Source of the DNA: JANLYC01 sp963750495
GTDB lineage: Bacteria > Actinomycetota > Actinomycetes > Propionibacteriales > Nocardioidaceae
Reading direction: 5' to 3'
Length of the DNA stretch: 64,000 nucleotides
Assembly: GCA_963750495.1 (NCBI GenBank)
Contig: CAVVQV010000004.1
Location: 558,001-622,000, forward strand
Part shown: positions 17,015 through 26,149 of the stretch, piece after piece
Layout: each line of letters starts with the position of its first letter
Position numbering within the stretch: position 1 is the stretch's first letter
The notes under the pieces: generated by a model
Told to the model about the DNA's origin: nothing
The model's input: only the letters and a program-made list of their open reading frames with translations
Database searches by the model: none
Position numbers and translations under genes: made by a program

Positions 17015-17212
17015 GCACGTCCGGGACCACCCGCGACCGCCTAGGCCCCGGCCGGCGCGGATCGGAGACCTGCCGTCCGGCTGCTAAAGTCGAGGCCGCC
17101 AGCTGCCACCGCCAGCTGATTCGCAGGGACCTGCTCGCCGCATCGCACGCTTGCGGCGGCTGACCGCAGGCGCCCAGGACCCGTGAAGTAGGACACCATC
17201 ACGTCACGTTCG

Positions 17213-18283
17213 TTGTCCGGCCATGAACCGATGGCTGCCGGCCTGCCAGCGCCCCGCAGTCGCGACTACCGCTGGATCATCGGCATCTGGGCCGTGGTCG
17301 TGGTGTTCGCGATCGTCACGGCACTGCGGTCCTACCAGGTCGACGTGCCGCTGCGCGATCCCGGCGGACGGCTGTTCCGGAGCCGGTTGCTTGGCTCGCT
17401 GACCTTCTTCGCAGTCCTTGCCCTGATCGACGCGGCGGTGCGGGTGGGCCGCCGTGGGTGGAGCGTCCCCAAGACGGTGACCATGCTGCGCAGCCGCTGG
17501 TCGCTGTCACGGCTGGGGCTGGCGCTGAGCGGTCTGCTCGGCTATCACATCGTCTACGTCTGCTACCGCAACCTGAAGAGCTGGGACGTCTTCAACACCC
17601 CGCTCGACCACGACCTGCTGCGCATCGACTCATGGCTGTTCTTCGGACACAGCCCGGCTGTGCTGCTGCACGACCTGCTCGGTCGCGACCTCTCCGCTCA
17701 CGTATTGGCAGCGATCTACGAGTCATTCGCCAACCTGGTCTCGATCACCTTCGTGGCCGCACTGGTCTTCGCCGACCGGCTTCGTGACGGCTTCGTCTTC
17801 CTGGTGTCGGCGATGTGGGTGTGGATCCTCGGCGTCGCGTCCTACTATTTGGTCCCCTCGCTCGGCCCGTTCGCGTCGGCACCGCACGAGTTCGCCCAGC
17901 TGGCGCAGACATCGATCTCGTCGACCCAGGACACCTATCTGCTGCAGCGCACCAACATGCTCGCGGATCCGTCAAGGCCCACCTCGTTCGCAAGCATCTC
18001 GGCCTTCGCCAGCCTGCACGTCGGCTACACGTTCATGGTGCTGCTGATGCTGCGGTACTACGGCCTACGGCTCCTGGCGCACGCCGTGACGGTCTTCCTC
18101 GTCGCCACGATGCTCGCCACCATCTACTTCGGCTGGCACTTCGTCACCGATGACATCGCGGGCCTCGCGCTCGCCTACATCGCGGTCCGGCTCGGACGGC
18201 TGATGGTCTACCCCAACGGGCGACCTCAGTCAGACCTCAGCGAGAAACCCACCACCGACGCGCCCGAGCCAGCGTCGACGTGA
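17213..18283 (+). CDS. PAP2/Aur1-like integral membrane phosphatase or phosphotransferase
   Basis: A protein of about 350 residues with six or more membrane helices. The C-terminal half carries the PAP2 motifs in the inositol-phosphotransferase (Aur1/Ipt1) style: SLHVGYTF with its histidine, and YFGWHFVTDDIAG with the catalytic histidine and downstream aspartate. Such enzymes move phosphate or phospho-head groups on lipids at the outer membrane face. The start is uncertain: TTG at 17213 or ATG at 17231, neither with a good ribosome site. The 3' end overlaps the convergent oxidoreductase gene by 47 bases. It is the nearest intact gene downstream of the riboswitch candidate. Confidence 0.82.
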   Translation: MSGHEPMAAGLPAPRSRDYRWIIGIWAVVVVFAIVTALRSYQVDVPLRDPGGRLFRSRLLGSLTFFAVLALIDAAVRVGRRGWSVPKTVTMLRSRWSLSRLGLALSGLLGYHIVYVCYRNLKSWDVFNTPLDHDLLRIDSWLFFGHSPAVLLHDLLGRDLSAHVLAAIYESFANLVSITFVAALVFADRLRDGFVFLVSAMWVWILGVASYYLVPSLGPFASAPHEFAQLAQTSISSTQDTYLLQRTNMLADPSRPTSFASISAFASLHVGYTFMVLLMLRYYGLRLLAHAVTVFLVATMLATIYFGWHFVTDDIAGLALAYIAVRLGRLMVYPNGRPQSDLSEKPTTDAPEPAST

Positions 18284-19712
18284 CCTGCCGCGACCGCGGC
18301 GCCGCGAGTCGCCGCATCGTGTGGTCGATGCTCGCGTTCCAGACACCGTCGGAGTACGTCGGATAGGGATGAGTGGCGCTGGTCAGGTCACCGGCGCGTA
18401 GCCCGTGCCGGACTGCGACGACGACTTCGCCCAACGACTCACCGGCACGAGGTCCGACGATCGTGGCACCGACAATCCGTCCCTTCGCATCGAGGACCAG
18501 CCGCGAGAACCCGGCCGTGCGTCCTTCGGCCTGTGCCCGGTCGAGCCCGGCGTGCTGCGTCGTGATCACCTCGAACTCCTCGCGCTCGGCAGCGATCCCG
18601 GTCACTCCCACGGCGGCGACTTCAGGTTGCGTGAACGTGACGCGTGCCGGCCCGGCCTCGTCGATGGTGCGGCGCAGACCCAGCACCGCGTTCGTCGCCG
18701 CGATGCTGCCGTGCACCCCGGCGGTGTGGGTGAAGCGTGAGTACGCCGTCACGTCCCCAGCAGCCCAGATGTGTGGGTTGTCCGTCTGCAGCCGGTTGTT
18801 GACGACGATGTAGCCCGAGCGGTCCACGGTGACCTCGACGACATCCAGGCCGAGATCGGCCGTTCGCGGCCGTCGCCCAACAGCGATCAGCACGTCGTCG
18901 AACTCGACGAGTGTTCCGTCTGACAGGCGTACCCGGCCCGACCCAGCCACCGTCGTGAACTCCACAGCGTCGGACCCGGTGCGGACGTCGACACCGTCCT
19001 CGCGCAGCTGTCGGGTGACCAGCTCCGCAGCCTCGGGATCCTCGCCCGTGAGCAGCCGCGAAGCAGCCTCGACGAGAGTCACCTGCGAGCCGAGCCGGGC
19101 AAAGGCCTGCCCGAGCTCGCAGCCGGTGGTGCCCCCTCCCAGCACCACGAGACGGGTCGGCAGCACCTCGAGGTCCCAGACGGTCTCGCTGGTCAGCGGC
19201 TGCATCTCCTCGAGACCTGGGATCGACGGCACGACCGGGTCGGCCCCGGTGGCCACCATGGCCTGGGTGAAGCGAACCTCGTCAGCACCGATCACGGCAG
19301 TGCCGGGTCCCGTGAACCGGGCTGCTCCGGCGACCAGCTCCACCCCGGCTGCGCGCAGCGTCTCGGGCGAGTCATCGGGTTCGATGGCAGCAATCGCGCT
19401 GTGCACGTGGGACATCACGGCGGCGAAGTCGACGTTCACGGAGTCGACCTGGATGCCCAGTCGCGCCGCCGTGCGGGCGTCGGCTGCGGCATGGGCCGCG
19501 CTCAGCAGGGCCTTGCTCGGAACGCAGCCGGTCCACAGACAGTCACCGCCCGGCCGGTCTCGCTCGACCATCAGGACGCGGGCGCCCAGAGCGACGGCCG
19601 TCTTGGCAGCGATGATGCCGGCCGTCCCGCCGCCCACGACCAGAAAGTCCCAGACACCGTTGCCCGGTCCGTTCAACGACCTGGACGAGCGCGAGCTGGT
19701 GGAGAAGAACAT
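18237..19712 (-). CDS. FAD-dependent pyridine nucleotide-disulfide oxidoreductase
   Basis: A 491-residue flavoprotein of the dihydrolipoamide dehydrogenase/mercuric reductase class. FAD site: VVGGGTAGIIAA; redox disulfide: GGDCLWTGCVPSKAL; NAD(P) site: VVLGGGTTGCELGQAFARLG; second FAD contact: WAAGDVT; C-terminal dimer domain with HPYPTYSDG. The usual HxxxxE active pair of lipoamide dehydrogenase is not present in standard form, so the electron acceptor is unclear; the mercuric reductase N-terminal HMA domain is absent. The start at 19712 has a perfect GGAGG site. A short Ser/Arg-rich extension (about 20 residues) precedes the FAD motif. Confidence 0.88.
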   Translation of the reverse strand: MFFSTSSRSSRSLNGPGNGVWDFLVVGGGTAGIIAAKTAVALGARVLMVERDRPGGDCLWTGCVPSKALLSAAHAAADARTAARLGIQVDSVNVDFAAVMSHVHSAIAAIEPDDSPETLRAAGVELVAGAARFTGPGTAVIGADEVRFTQAMVATGADPVVPSIPGLEEMQPLTSETVWDLEVLPTRLVVLGGGTTGCELGQAFARLGSQVTLVEAASRLLTGEDPEAAELVTRQLREDGVDVRTGSDAVEFTTVAGSGRVRLSDGTLVEFDDVLIAVGRRPRTADLGLDVVEVTVDRSGYIVVNNRLQTDNPHIWAAGDVTAYSRFTHTAGVHGSIAATNAVLGLRRTIDEAGPARVTFTQPEVAAVGVTGIAAEREEFEVITTQHAGLDRAQAEGRTAGFSRLVLDAKGRIVGATIVGPRAGESLGEVVVAVRHGLRAGDLTSATHPYPTYSDGVWNASIDHTMRRLAAPRSRQVTSTLARARRWWVSR

Positions 19713-19841
19713 GTGGCCTCCGGTGCGACCGTCGAACCTGGACCCACAACGAGGGACAGCTTGAACGACCCGGGTCCGGCGTCGTTTGCCGATCGTAGTC
19801 CGCGCTGGGGGACTGCCCCGACGACGCGAGCCGACGGCAGG

Positions 19842-20732
19842 TCAGACCAGCGACGTGAGAATGGCCTCCCAGCGGGTGAGGAGCGCGCCCAGGTGCGCGG
19901 TCCCGTCGAGCTCGACCAGCGCGGCGCCGGGGATGCGTTCGGCGAGCCAACGGCCGTGGCGCACGGGGTGGTTGCAGTCCAGCTCGCCGTACCAGAGCGT
20001 GGTCGGGCACGTCACAGCCTCCGGCCGGAACGTCCAGGTGCGGAACGTCACCGCGGCATCGCGCAGGTAGCCGTCGGGGTGCTCGAGCGCCTCGCGCACG
20101 GACTCGGCCAGCTCCGCGTCGGAGAACGACGCCAACAGGCCGGCGTCGACCGGATCGATGCCTGGCATCCACCGGCGGATGAGCGCAGCGTCGTCGGCGT
20201 CTCCCGGGTCGAGGTGGTCGACGTACATCTCGAAGTCGGGCCTCATCAGGTCGATCGCGTCGTCGACGCTCCCCGCGGCGAGCCTGGCGAAGAATGCCCA
20301 CTGATCAGGGGTCAGGTCGTCCCGGTGACAGGGCGGGTCCATCTCGACGGTCATGCCAGGAGCCGAGACCACGGCGACCGAGCTGACCCGGTCCGGGTGG
20401 CGAGTGGCGCACGCGAGCGCGTACGGCCCGCCCACCGACATACCCACTGCCGCGAACGTGTCGATGCCGAGCAGGTCGGCGACCGCAGCGGTGTCGTCCG
20501 CCACCGAGACGTGGTCGGAGTCCGTCGGCGTCGAGCGTCCGTAACCGGGTCGGTTGACCGCGACCAGCCGCACCCCGAGGTTCTGGGCCGCCGCGGCCCC
20601 GCTGCGCGCAGCGTGGCGCGTGTCGGGACAGCCGTGGAAGAAGAAGACGGCCGGTCCGCGCAGATCGCCCCCCTGCCACCACTGGGCCTGCCTGCCATCG
20701 GGCAACGTCAGATCGTCGTCCAGGTCGCCCAT
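19842..20732 (-). CDS. Alpha/beta-fold hydrolase
   Basis: A 296-residue alpha/beta hydrolase. Oxyanion region FFHGCPDTR, nucleophile elbow GMSVGGPYAL with Ser99, and the late histidine in DGTAHLGAL give a full catalytic set. NRPGYGRST is the usual post-strand-4 motif. The substrate is unknown. It lies alone between the oxidoreductase and the DUF6986 gene, and its promoter region is shared with a palindrome that more likely serves the divergent gene. Confidence 0.88.
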   Translation of the reverse strand: MGDLDDDLTLPDGRQAQWWQGGDLRGPAVFFFHGCPDTRHAARSGAAAAQNLGVRLVAVNRPGYGRSTPTDSDHVSVADDTAAVADLLGIDTFAAVGMSVGGPYALACATRHPDRVSSVAVVSAPGMTVEMDPPCHRDDLTPDQWAFFARLAAGSVDDAIDLMRPDFEMYVDHLDPGDADDAALIRRWMPGIDPVDAGLLASFSDAELAESVREALEHPDGYLRDAAVTFRTWTFRPEAVTCPTTLWYGELDCNHPVRHGRWLAERIPGAALVELDGTAHLGALLTRWEAILTSLV

Positions 20733-20800
20733 CGTGGGAGCCTAGGCCTTCGGGACGGACCAGTCGACCGTGTCGCTGCGCTGTGGTCACGGCCGTGGCG

Positions 20801-20817
20801 ATTTCGTCAGACGAAAT
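20801..20817. promoter_or_regulatory. Candidate operator of the purine-regulon IclR type
   Basis: A perfect inverted repeat ATTTCGT-CAG-ACGAAAT lies 59 bases upstream of the DUF6986 start. Its layout (TTYCGT-N3-ACGRAA) matches the palindromes around the IclR gene at 32.3 kb. Confidence 0.5.
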
Positions 20818-20875
20818 ATAGAGTTCACTCCACGGGAAATGATGCAGTGCTGGGACGACGACAGGACAGGGTGAC

Positions 20876-22147
20876 ATGACCGACCCGACCCGGGCGCTCG
20901 GCGCCGACGACCTCGCCGAGATCGACGCCCGGCTGGCCGACACCGACCGTGGCCTCGCCCGCCTCTACCCCGGCGACCGCGCGGCCCGCCAACCCGTGCA
21001 CACCGTCTACGTGCCCGGCGACCTGTTCACGCCCGGGACCGTCACGACCTGGGGTTCCGAGGCCCGCGCCGCGCTGGCCGCTCATGCACCCACCAGCGCT
21101 GCCCTGGCCGAGGCCACCGGCCTCGCCGACGACGCCGTGGATGCGGTTTACGACGCGGTCGTGGCGAAACTCGGCGACGAGCCGGTCGAGGACCTGCGGG
21201 TCGACTTCGAGGACGGCTACGGTCCCCGGCCCGACGACGAGGAGGACTCCGCCGTGCTCGCCGCAGCAGACACGCTGGCGGCGGCTGCGGAGAACGGCGA
21301 CGCCCCGCCGTACTACGGCATCCGGTTCAAGTGCTTCGAGCAGCCGACCCGGGCCCGCGGCCTGCGCACCCTCGACCTGTTCGTCACCGCGATGGCCGAC
21401 TCCGGCGCGATCTCCGACCGGCTCGTGCTCACGCTGCCGAAGGTGACGTCGGTCGCCCAGGTGAGCGCCATGGTCTGGGCCTGCGAGCGACTCGAGCAGG
21501 CGCATGGCCTGGCCACCGGGCAACTCCGCTTCGAGGTCCAGGTCGAGACGCCGCAGGCGATCCTCGGCGCCGACGGCTCAGCGTTGGTGGCCCCCATGGT
21601 GCACGCCGGTCAGGGGCGGGTCAGCGGCTTCCACTACGGAACCTACGACTACAGCGCCTCGCTCGGCATCGCCGCGGCGTACCAGAGCCTCGACCATCCA
21701 GCGGCCGACCACGCCAAGGCAGTGATGCAGCTCGCCGCCGCCGGCACCGGCGTCCGACTCAGCGACGGCTCGACGAACGTGCTTCCCATCGGTACGACCG
21801 ATCAGGTGCATGCCGCCTGGCGGCTGCATGCGCGGCTCGTACGCCGATCGCTGGAACGCGGCTACTACCAGGGCTGGGACATGCACCCTGCCCACCTGCC
21901 GACCCGCTACCTCGCCACGTACACGTTCTTCCGGGACGGGCTCGAGGCAGTCACGACGCGGCTACGTTCCTACCTCGAACGGCGAGCGGGCGCCGTGCTC
22001 GACGAGCCGGCCACGGCGGTGGCGCTGGCCGGGTTCCTCGCTCGGGGGCTCGACTGTGGCGCGGTCGGCGAGGCCGAGGTCACCGAGCTGGTGGGTGTCG
22101 ACCCGGCCGGGCTGCTGTCGCTCGCCCGCCGCGGCCCGCGCACCTAG
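20876..22147 (+). CDS. DUF6986 family, HpcH/HpaI aldolase-like protein
   Basis: A 423-residue protein. The segment VEDLRVDFEDGYG (with two acidic residues for metal), FEVQVETPQAIL and GYYQGWDMHPAHLPTRY place it in the citrate lyase beta/HpcH aldolase superfamily of the PEP/pyruvate fold, in the branch called DUF6986. From memory, relatives are often encoded near urate and allantoin genes in actinobacteria. Here it lies some 3 kb from the allantoicase gene but carries an operator-like palindrome of the same type. A role in handling glyoxylate or a related C2 product of purine breakdown is plausible but inferred. Sites for substrate have not been established. Confidence 0.8.
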   Translation: MTDPTRALGADDLAEIDARLADTDRGLARLYPGDRAARQPVHTVYVPGDLFTPGTVTTWGSEARAALAAHAPTSAALAEATGLADDAVDAVYDAVVAKLGDEPVEDLRVDFEDGYGPRPDDEEDSAVLAAADTLAAAAENGDAPPYYGIRFKCFEQPTRARGLRTLDLFVTAMADSGAISDRLVLTLPKVTSVAQVSAMVWACERLEQAHGLATGQLRFEVQVETPQAILGADGSALVAPMVHAGQGRVSGFHYGTYDYSASLGIAAAYQSLDHPAADHAKAVMQLAAAGTGVRLSDGSTNVLPIGTTDQVHAAWRLHARLVRRSLERGYYQGWDMHPAHLPTRYLATYTFFRDGLEAVTTRLRSYLERRAGAVLDEPATAVALAGFLARGLDCGAVGEAEVTELVGVDPAGLLSLARRGPRT

Positions 22148-22207
22148 AGACCGCTGGCGGGGGAAATGAGAGGCGTTCGACTTCGATCGTCGGGCAGGAT
22201 GTCCGCC

Positions 22208-22852
22208 ATGCTCGCCGACTTGTGGCCTCCGTTCGGACTCTCCCTGACCACTTATCGGCTCGTGCTCCGGCTGCCATCGGATGCCGAGCTCGAGGAGCTG
22301 GCCCACCTGGCCGCCGTCGGTGTGCACGGTCCCGATGAGCGTCCCTTTCTCACGCCCTGGGCAGAGGGTACGCCGGAGGAGCGCGCGCGCTTCGTGCTGC
22401 GCGGGCACTGGTCCAGGCTCTCGTCCTGGACGCCCGAGAACTGGCAACTGGGGCTCGGCGTGTTCCTCCACACCGGGCAGCCACTCGGCATCGCGACGCT
22501 GCGAGCTCGCGACTTCCGCGTGAACCGCGAGGTCACAACGTCGTCCTGGCTCGGCCTCGCACACCAGTCGCAGGGATACGGCACCGAGGCCCGCACGGCG
22601 CTCCTGACGCTGGCCTTCGACCATCTCGGCGCCACGGACGCCACCACCGAGGTCTTTCAGGACAACCACAAGTCGCAAGGCGTCTCCCGCAAGCTCGGCT
22701 ATCTGCCCGACGGCATCTCGCGAGACCGGCGCGGCGAAGAGGTCCTCGTCTCAGACCGGCTCCGGCTGACGGCTGAACGGTGGGCAGCGAGCACCCCTGA
22801 CGTCGCCGTCCAGGTCTCTGGCATCGACGAGGCTTTCTGCATGTTCGTGTGA
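22208..22852 (+). CDS. GNAT-family acetyltransferase (RimJ/RimL type)
   Basis: A 214-residue GNAT protein of the ribosomal-protein-acetylase-like type: TTYRLVLRLPSDAE at the start, SWLGLAHQSQGYGTEARTAL as the acetyl-CoA motif and FQDNHKSQGVSRKLGY as motif B with the conserved asparagine. The start at 22208 (MLADLW) has an AGGA site eight bases upstream; ATGs at 22199 and 22166 are alternatives. The family acetylates small molecules or protein N-termini; the target here is unknown. Confidence 0.8.
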   Translation: MLADLWPPFGLSLTTYRLVLRLPSDAELEELAHLAAVGVHGPDERPFLTPWAEGTPEERARFVLRGHWSRLSSWTPENWQLGLGVFLHTGQPLGIATLRARDFRVNREVTTSSWLGLAHQSQGYGTEARTALLTLAFDHLGATDATTEVFQDNHKSQGVSRKLGYLPDGISRDRRGEEVLVSDRLRLTAERWAASTPDVAVQVSGIDEAFCMFV

Positions 22853-22965
22853 ACGGTTGTCTGCTCGGCCGCGGTCGAGAGATTCTCGAGTTCCCTTGTG
22901 GATAACGGGTTCTGGTGTCGGGCGCTGATCCGAAGAGTGTCGGTGGGCTGTTCTAGGTTTGATCC

Positions 22966-24327
22966 ATGAGCACGACGCAGGGACCGCCACCGGCCGTGGG
23001 CATCGATGATGCCTTCGGTCGTGGTTTCGCTGGCGTGTGTCACGAGCTCGCTGAGCTGGTCGACACCCCGACGTGGTCGTTGGACGACAGGAGGCTCGAC
23101 CGCCGGATCGGTGAAGCGTTAGCTGCCAAAGCGGCGCTCGATGAGGTCGTGGCCCGGCTGGTGGCTGAGGCTGGTGACCGCAACCTGCCGCACCGGCACG
23201 GCGCGCCCTCGACCCGGGCGCACCTGATGACCGCACACCGGTTGTCAGCCGGAGAAGCGTCCCGGACCGTGCGGACCGCCAAGCAGCTGCACGGCACCGG
23301 TGTCACCGAGCCCACCCGTCGCGCGGTCGCCGCCGGTGCCGTGTCGGCCGAACAAGGGGTGGTGGTCGCGGCCGCGGTCAACCGGCTCTCACCCACGGTC
23401 GAGCCGGACCGGGTCGACGCCGCCCAGCAGGATCTGCTGAAGCATGCGCGGACGTTGTCGTTCAGCCAGCTGCAGGTGGCGGCGAACCATCTGGTCGAGG
23501 TGATCGACCCCGACACCGTCGACGAAGCCCTGGAGCAGCAGCTCGCCGCCCAGGAGCGGAAGGCGTTGGCGTCGGCGTGGTTCACCGGCCAGTACGGGTC
23601 CGACGGCATCGCCCGCGGCAGGTTCGCCCTGCCGAACCTGATGTTCGGGATGCTCACCAAACACCTCGAAGCCCACACCTCACCGCGCCGGGTCGCCACC
23701 GGCAGCGACGGTGTCGAGTCGCCGACGGACCCACGGGCTGAATCCACGATCGAGGAGCTGCCGTATGGCAACCGGCTCGGTCGGGCGTTGTGTGAGCTGA
23801 TCGAACACCTCCCGATCGACGGCCACCCCCAGCACGGGGTCACCAACGCCACGATCGTGGTCACCGTCGACGAGGAGAAACTCCGAGCGGGAGCCGGGGA
23901 AGCCATGTTGGACACCGGCAGCGCGATTTCCGTCGGGGAGACCCGGCGGCTGGCCTGCAACGCCGGACTCCTGCCGATGGTCTTGTCCGGTGGGTCGAAG
24001 ATCCTCGACCTCGGCACCAGCCGCCGCCTCTTCGACCGCTACCAGCGCCTCACTCTGGCAACTCGTGACCAAGGCTGCGTGTTCCCCGGCTGCGAACGCC
24101 CACCGGCCTGGACTGAGGCACACCACCGCATCCCGTGGAGCGAGGGCGGAGCGACTGACATCGACAACGGCTGCTTGTTGTGTTCCTTCCACCACCACCT
24201 GATCCACCAGGGCGAATGGGACCTGATCCTCGCTCCTGATGGGATCACCGAAGTCATCCCACCGACACGCATCGATCCGCAACGAAGACCGATCCGCCAC
24301 CAACGCTTCAAACCCCGACCCGGTTAG
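22966..24327 (+). CDS. DUF222 / HNH endonuclease (13E12 repeat family)
   Basis: A 453-residue protein with an N-terminal DUF222 domain (about residues 20-330; THRLSAGEASRTVRTAKQL) and a C-terminal HNH nuclease: CVFPGCERPPAWTEAHH, then W, GGATDIDNGCLLC and the closing HHHLIHQG. These proteins occur in many copies in Nocardioides and mycobacterial genomes and are often called 13E12-repeat proteins. The function is not settled; they look like domesticated or mobile-associated nucleases. No flanking repeats or integration scars are visible. The start lacks a strong ribosome site. Confidence 0.9.
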   Translation: MSTTQGPPPAVGIDDAFGRGFAGVCHELAELVDTPTWSLDDRRLDRRIGEALAAKAALDEVVARLVAEAGDRNLPHRHGAPSTRAHLMTAHRLSAGEASRTVRTAKQLHGTGVTEPTRRAVAAGAVSAEQGVVVAAAVNRLSPTVEPDRVDAAQQDLLKHARTLSFSQLQVAANHLVEVIDPDTVDEALEQQLAAQERKALASAWFTGQYGSDGIARGRFALPNLMFGMLTKHLEAHTSPRRVATGSDGVESPTDPRAESTIEELPYGNRLGRALCELIEHLPIDGHPQHGVTNATIVVTVDEEKLRAGAGEAMLDTGSAISVGETRRLACNAGLLPMVLSGGSKILDLGTSRRLFDRYQRLTLATRDQGCVFPGCERPPAWTEAHHRIPWSEGGATDIDNGCLLCSFHHHLIHQGEWDLILAPDGITEVIPPTRIDPQRRPIRHQRFKPRPG

Positions 24328-24464
24328 CCCACCTGATCTCGCTGAGCACGACTCTCTTCTTCGGACAAGCTGCTTGGCCCCCGAAGACGACACGGGCAGG
24401 GGATACAGCCAGTGACGGGTGCTCCCATTCGCCCCGATCCCGAACGCGGTACGACCGCGCACAA

Positions 24465-24986
24465 TCAGCGTGGGCTGGTCGAGCACGACTGGGCCAAGTG
24501 CTGGGATAATACGTGGTTAGTCCAACCACCCTTCGTCAGTACGAGGTTCTCCTGCACGGCCCAACCGCAACGCTGATAGAAGCCCACAGCATCGTCTCCC
24601 GTGGCCACCCAGACGTCGGCGAAGCCTCGCTCCCTCGTCAGATTCTCCAACGCAGCGACCAAGCGACGTCCAATGCCCTGATGTCGACAGCCACGATGAA
24701 CCACGAGCCCCAGGAGCCAAGGCGTGCGGAAGCGCCGTTCCTCGTCAGTAAGCGCGGCATCTGCTGCTCCGAGGCCTACAGCGCCGACCGCCCGCCCGGA
24801 CGCATCTAGTGCGACCAGAGTCACCGGCAGGTCTTCACGACCGTTCTCACGAGCGGTCACGTCGATCCACTCGGCGAGAGCTGTCTCGCCATCACCCCAC
24901 TCTCTCCAACGCATCTCGCCGACCTGTGGCACCAACGTGACATGGTCCGCGAGGAGCACTATCGAGGACTCGGGGGCAGGACACAT
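24465..24986 (-). CDS. GNAT-family acetyltransferase
   Basis: A 173-residue GNAT protein: LVVHRGCRHQGIGRRLVAAL is the acetyl-CoA binding motif A (QGIGRRL) and GFYQRCGW is motif B. N-terminal DHVTLVPQVGEM is typical of small-molecule acetyltransferases. It is convergent with the HNH endonuclease gene and stands alone; the upstream 112 bases separate it from the purine cluster. Substrate unknown. Confidence 0.85.
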   Translation of the reverse strand: MCPAPESSIVLLADHVTLVPQVGEMRWREWGDGETALAEWIDVTARENGREDLPVTLVALDASGRAVGAVGLGAADAALTDEERRFRTPWLLGLVVHRGCRHQGIGRRLVAALENLTRERGFADVWVATGDDAVGFYQRCGWAVQENLVLTKGGWTNHVLSQHLAQSCSTSPR

Positions 24987-25098
24987 CTCAGTGAGACTAG
25001 GCGAGAGCCTGCTCGTCCTGTCATCGGCATGACGGTGGGGCCAGGAGAGCCCGTCTGAGCGAAACCCGACGTCATCCCGCCGAGTAGGGACACCCCCG

Positions 25099-26148
25099 CT
25101 AGAGCGGGAAGGCTCCGATCACGGACCGGTGCTCGTCGGTGAGCAGGTCCCACCACCGCTGCCCGAGGTCCGCCAGCGCGGCCGGCTCGATCTCGCCGCG
25201 GCAGCGCAGCCGGGTCAGCCCGCCGTCGGGATAGACGTCCAGACGCAGGTGGGTAGCCGGCCGGCGGTCAGCGGCCAGGAAGCGATGCCGGGTGTCCGGC
25301 TGCACGCGGACCCGCGGGACGACATCCCACCACGAGCCCTCGTCGTCGAGCGAGCCCGCGGTCTCATCGGCGGCGGCCACCCGGACCCAGCCCGGCGCGT
25401 TGCCGACGAAGTACGACGTGTCGATCTCGAGGTCGCGGGGCATCCCCTTGGCGGCCAGGGCGAAGACCGCGAAGTCGTTGCCACCGCCACGGCGGCGGGC
25501 GTTCTCCCACCCCTCCCCCATGATCCGGGCCCGGCCAGGCTGGATGATGTTCGCCGGCGAGGAGTAGAACGCGTCGGACGTCTCGACCAACCGACCGCCG
25601 TTCTCGGCAGCCGCCAGGTCGATGGTGCCGTCGAGGAACCGCGGGTCGGGCAGCGCGACCCCGTGCACCCGGAACCGCGCGACGCCGCCGTCGGGGTAGA
25701 TCGACAGCCGCACGTGCGTCCACCGTCCCCGGTTCGACACCTCGTAGCTGTTCTGCGTGTGTCCCTGGGCGGCCGACTTCTCGACAAGGGCCACCCAGGT
25801 GGCTGCCTCGAGCTCGGCCGGACTGGGGTACCCCTCGATGGAGGCGCCTTCGACAGAGATCTCGGGCGGGTAGTTGCCCTTGAAGTACGACGTGTCGACC
25901 ACCACGCCGTGCACGACCCCGGCCACGCCCAGTCGTACGATCGCCCAGTCGTGTCCGGCCTCGCGGCGCCGGCGGGTCTCCCAGCCGTCATACACCTTGC
26001 CCTTGTGGCCGAAGTCCTCGACAGCGTGGGTGGGAGCAGTCGGCAGGATGAGGTTCTCCCGCTCGGCGAACAGCTCGTCGTTGGCGCACACCACGCTTCC
26101 GGCAAGCGCCCGGGAGGCCAGGTCTGTCAGCTCGGTGAAATCTGCCAT
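25099..26148 (-). CDS. alc: Allantoicase
   Basis: A 349-residue allantoicase (allantoate amidinohydrolase, EC 3.5.3.4), which splits allantoate into ureidoglycolate and urea. It has the family's internal duplication: GKVYDGWETRRRR with DTSYFKGNYPP in the first half, ARIMGEGWENARRR with DTSYFVGNAPG in the second, and the paired SIYPDGGVARFRVHG and DVYPDGGLTRLRCRG strands. The start at 26148 follows AAGGAAC and is only one base past the allantoinase stop, so the two are co-translated. It is the last gene of the allantoin-to-glycerate operon. Confidence 0.95.
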   Translation of the reverse strand: MADFTELTDLASRALAGSVVCANDELFAERENLILPTAPTHAVEDFGHKGKVYDGWETRRRREAGHDWAIVRLGVAGVVHGVVVDTSYFKGNYPPEISVEGASIEGYPSPAELEAATWVALVEKSAAQGHTQNSYEVSNRGRWTHVRLSIYPDGGVARFRVHGVALPDPRFLDGTIDLAAAENGGRLVETSDAFYSSPANIIQPGRARIMGEGWENARRRGGGNDFAVFALAAKGMPRDLEIDTSYFVGNAPGWVRVAAADETAGSLDDEGSWWDVVPRVRVQPDTRHRFLAADRRPATHLRLDVYPDGGLTRLRCRGEIEPAALADLGQRWWDLLTDEHRSVIGAFPL

Positions 26149-26149
26149 G

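Noticed and set aside
16731..17030. 99-residue minus-strand frame in the riboswitch leader
   Set aside because: No ribosome site, no recognisable motif, weak codon bias; it also runs across the structured hairpins.
19401..20879. 492-residue plus-strand frame
   Set aside because: Antisense to the oxidoreductase and hydrolase genes, both of which have complete motifs.
22966..24327. HNH endonuclease gene as part of a mobile intron or phage
   Set aside because: DUF222/HNH genes are common stand-alone chromosomal genes in this group; no flanking repeats, integrase or intron structure seen.
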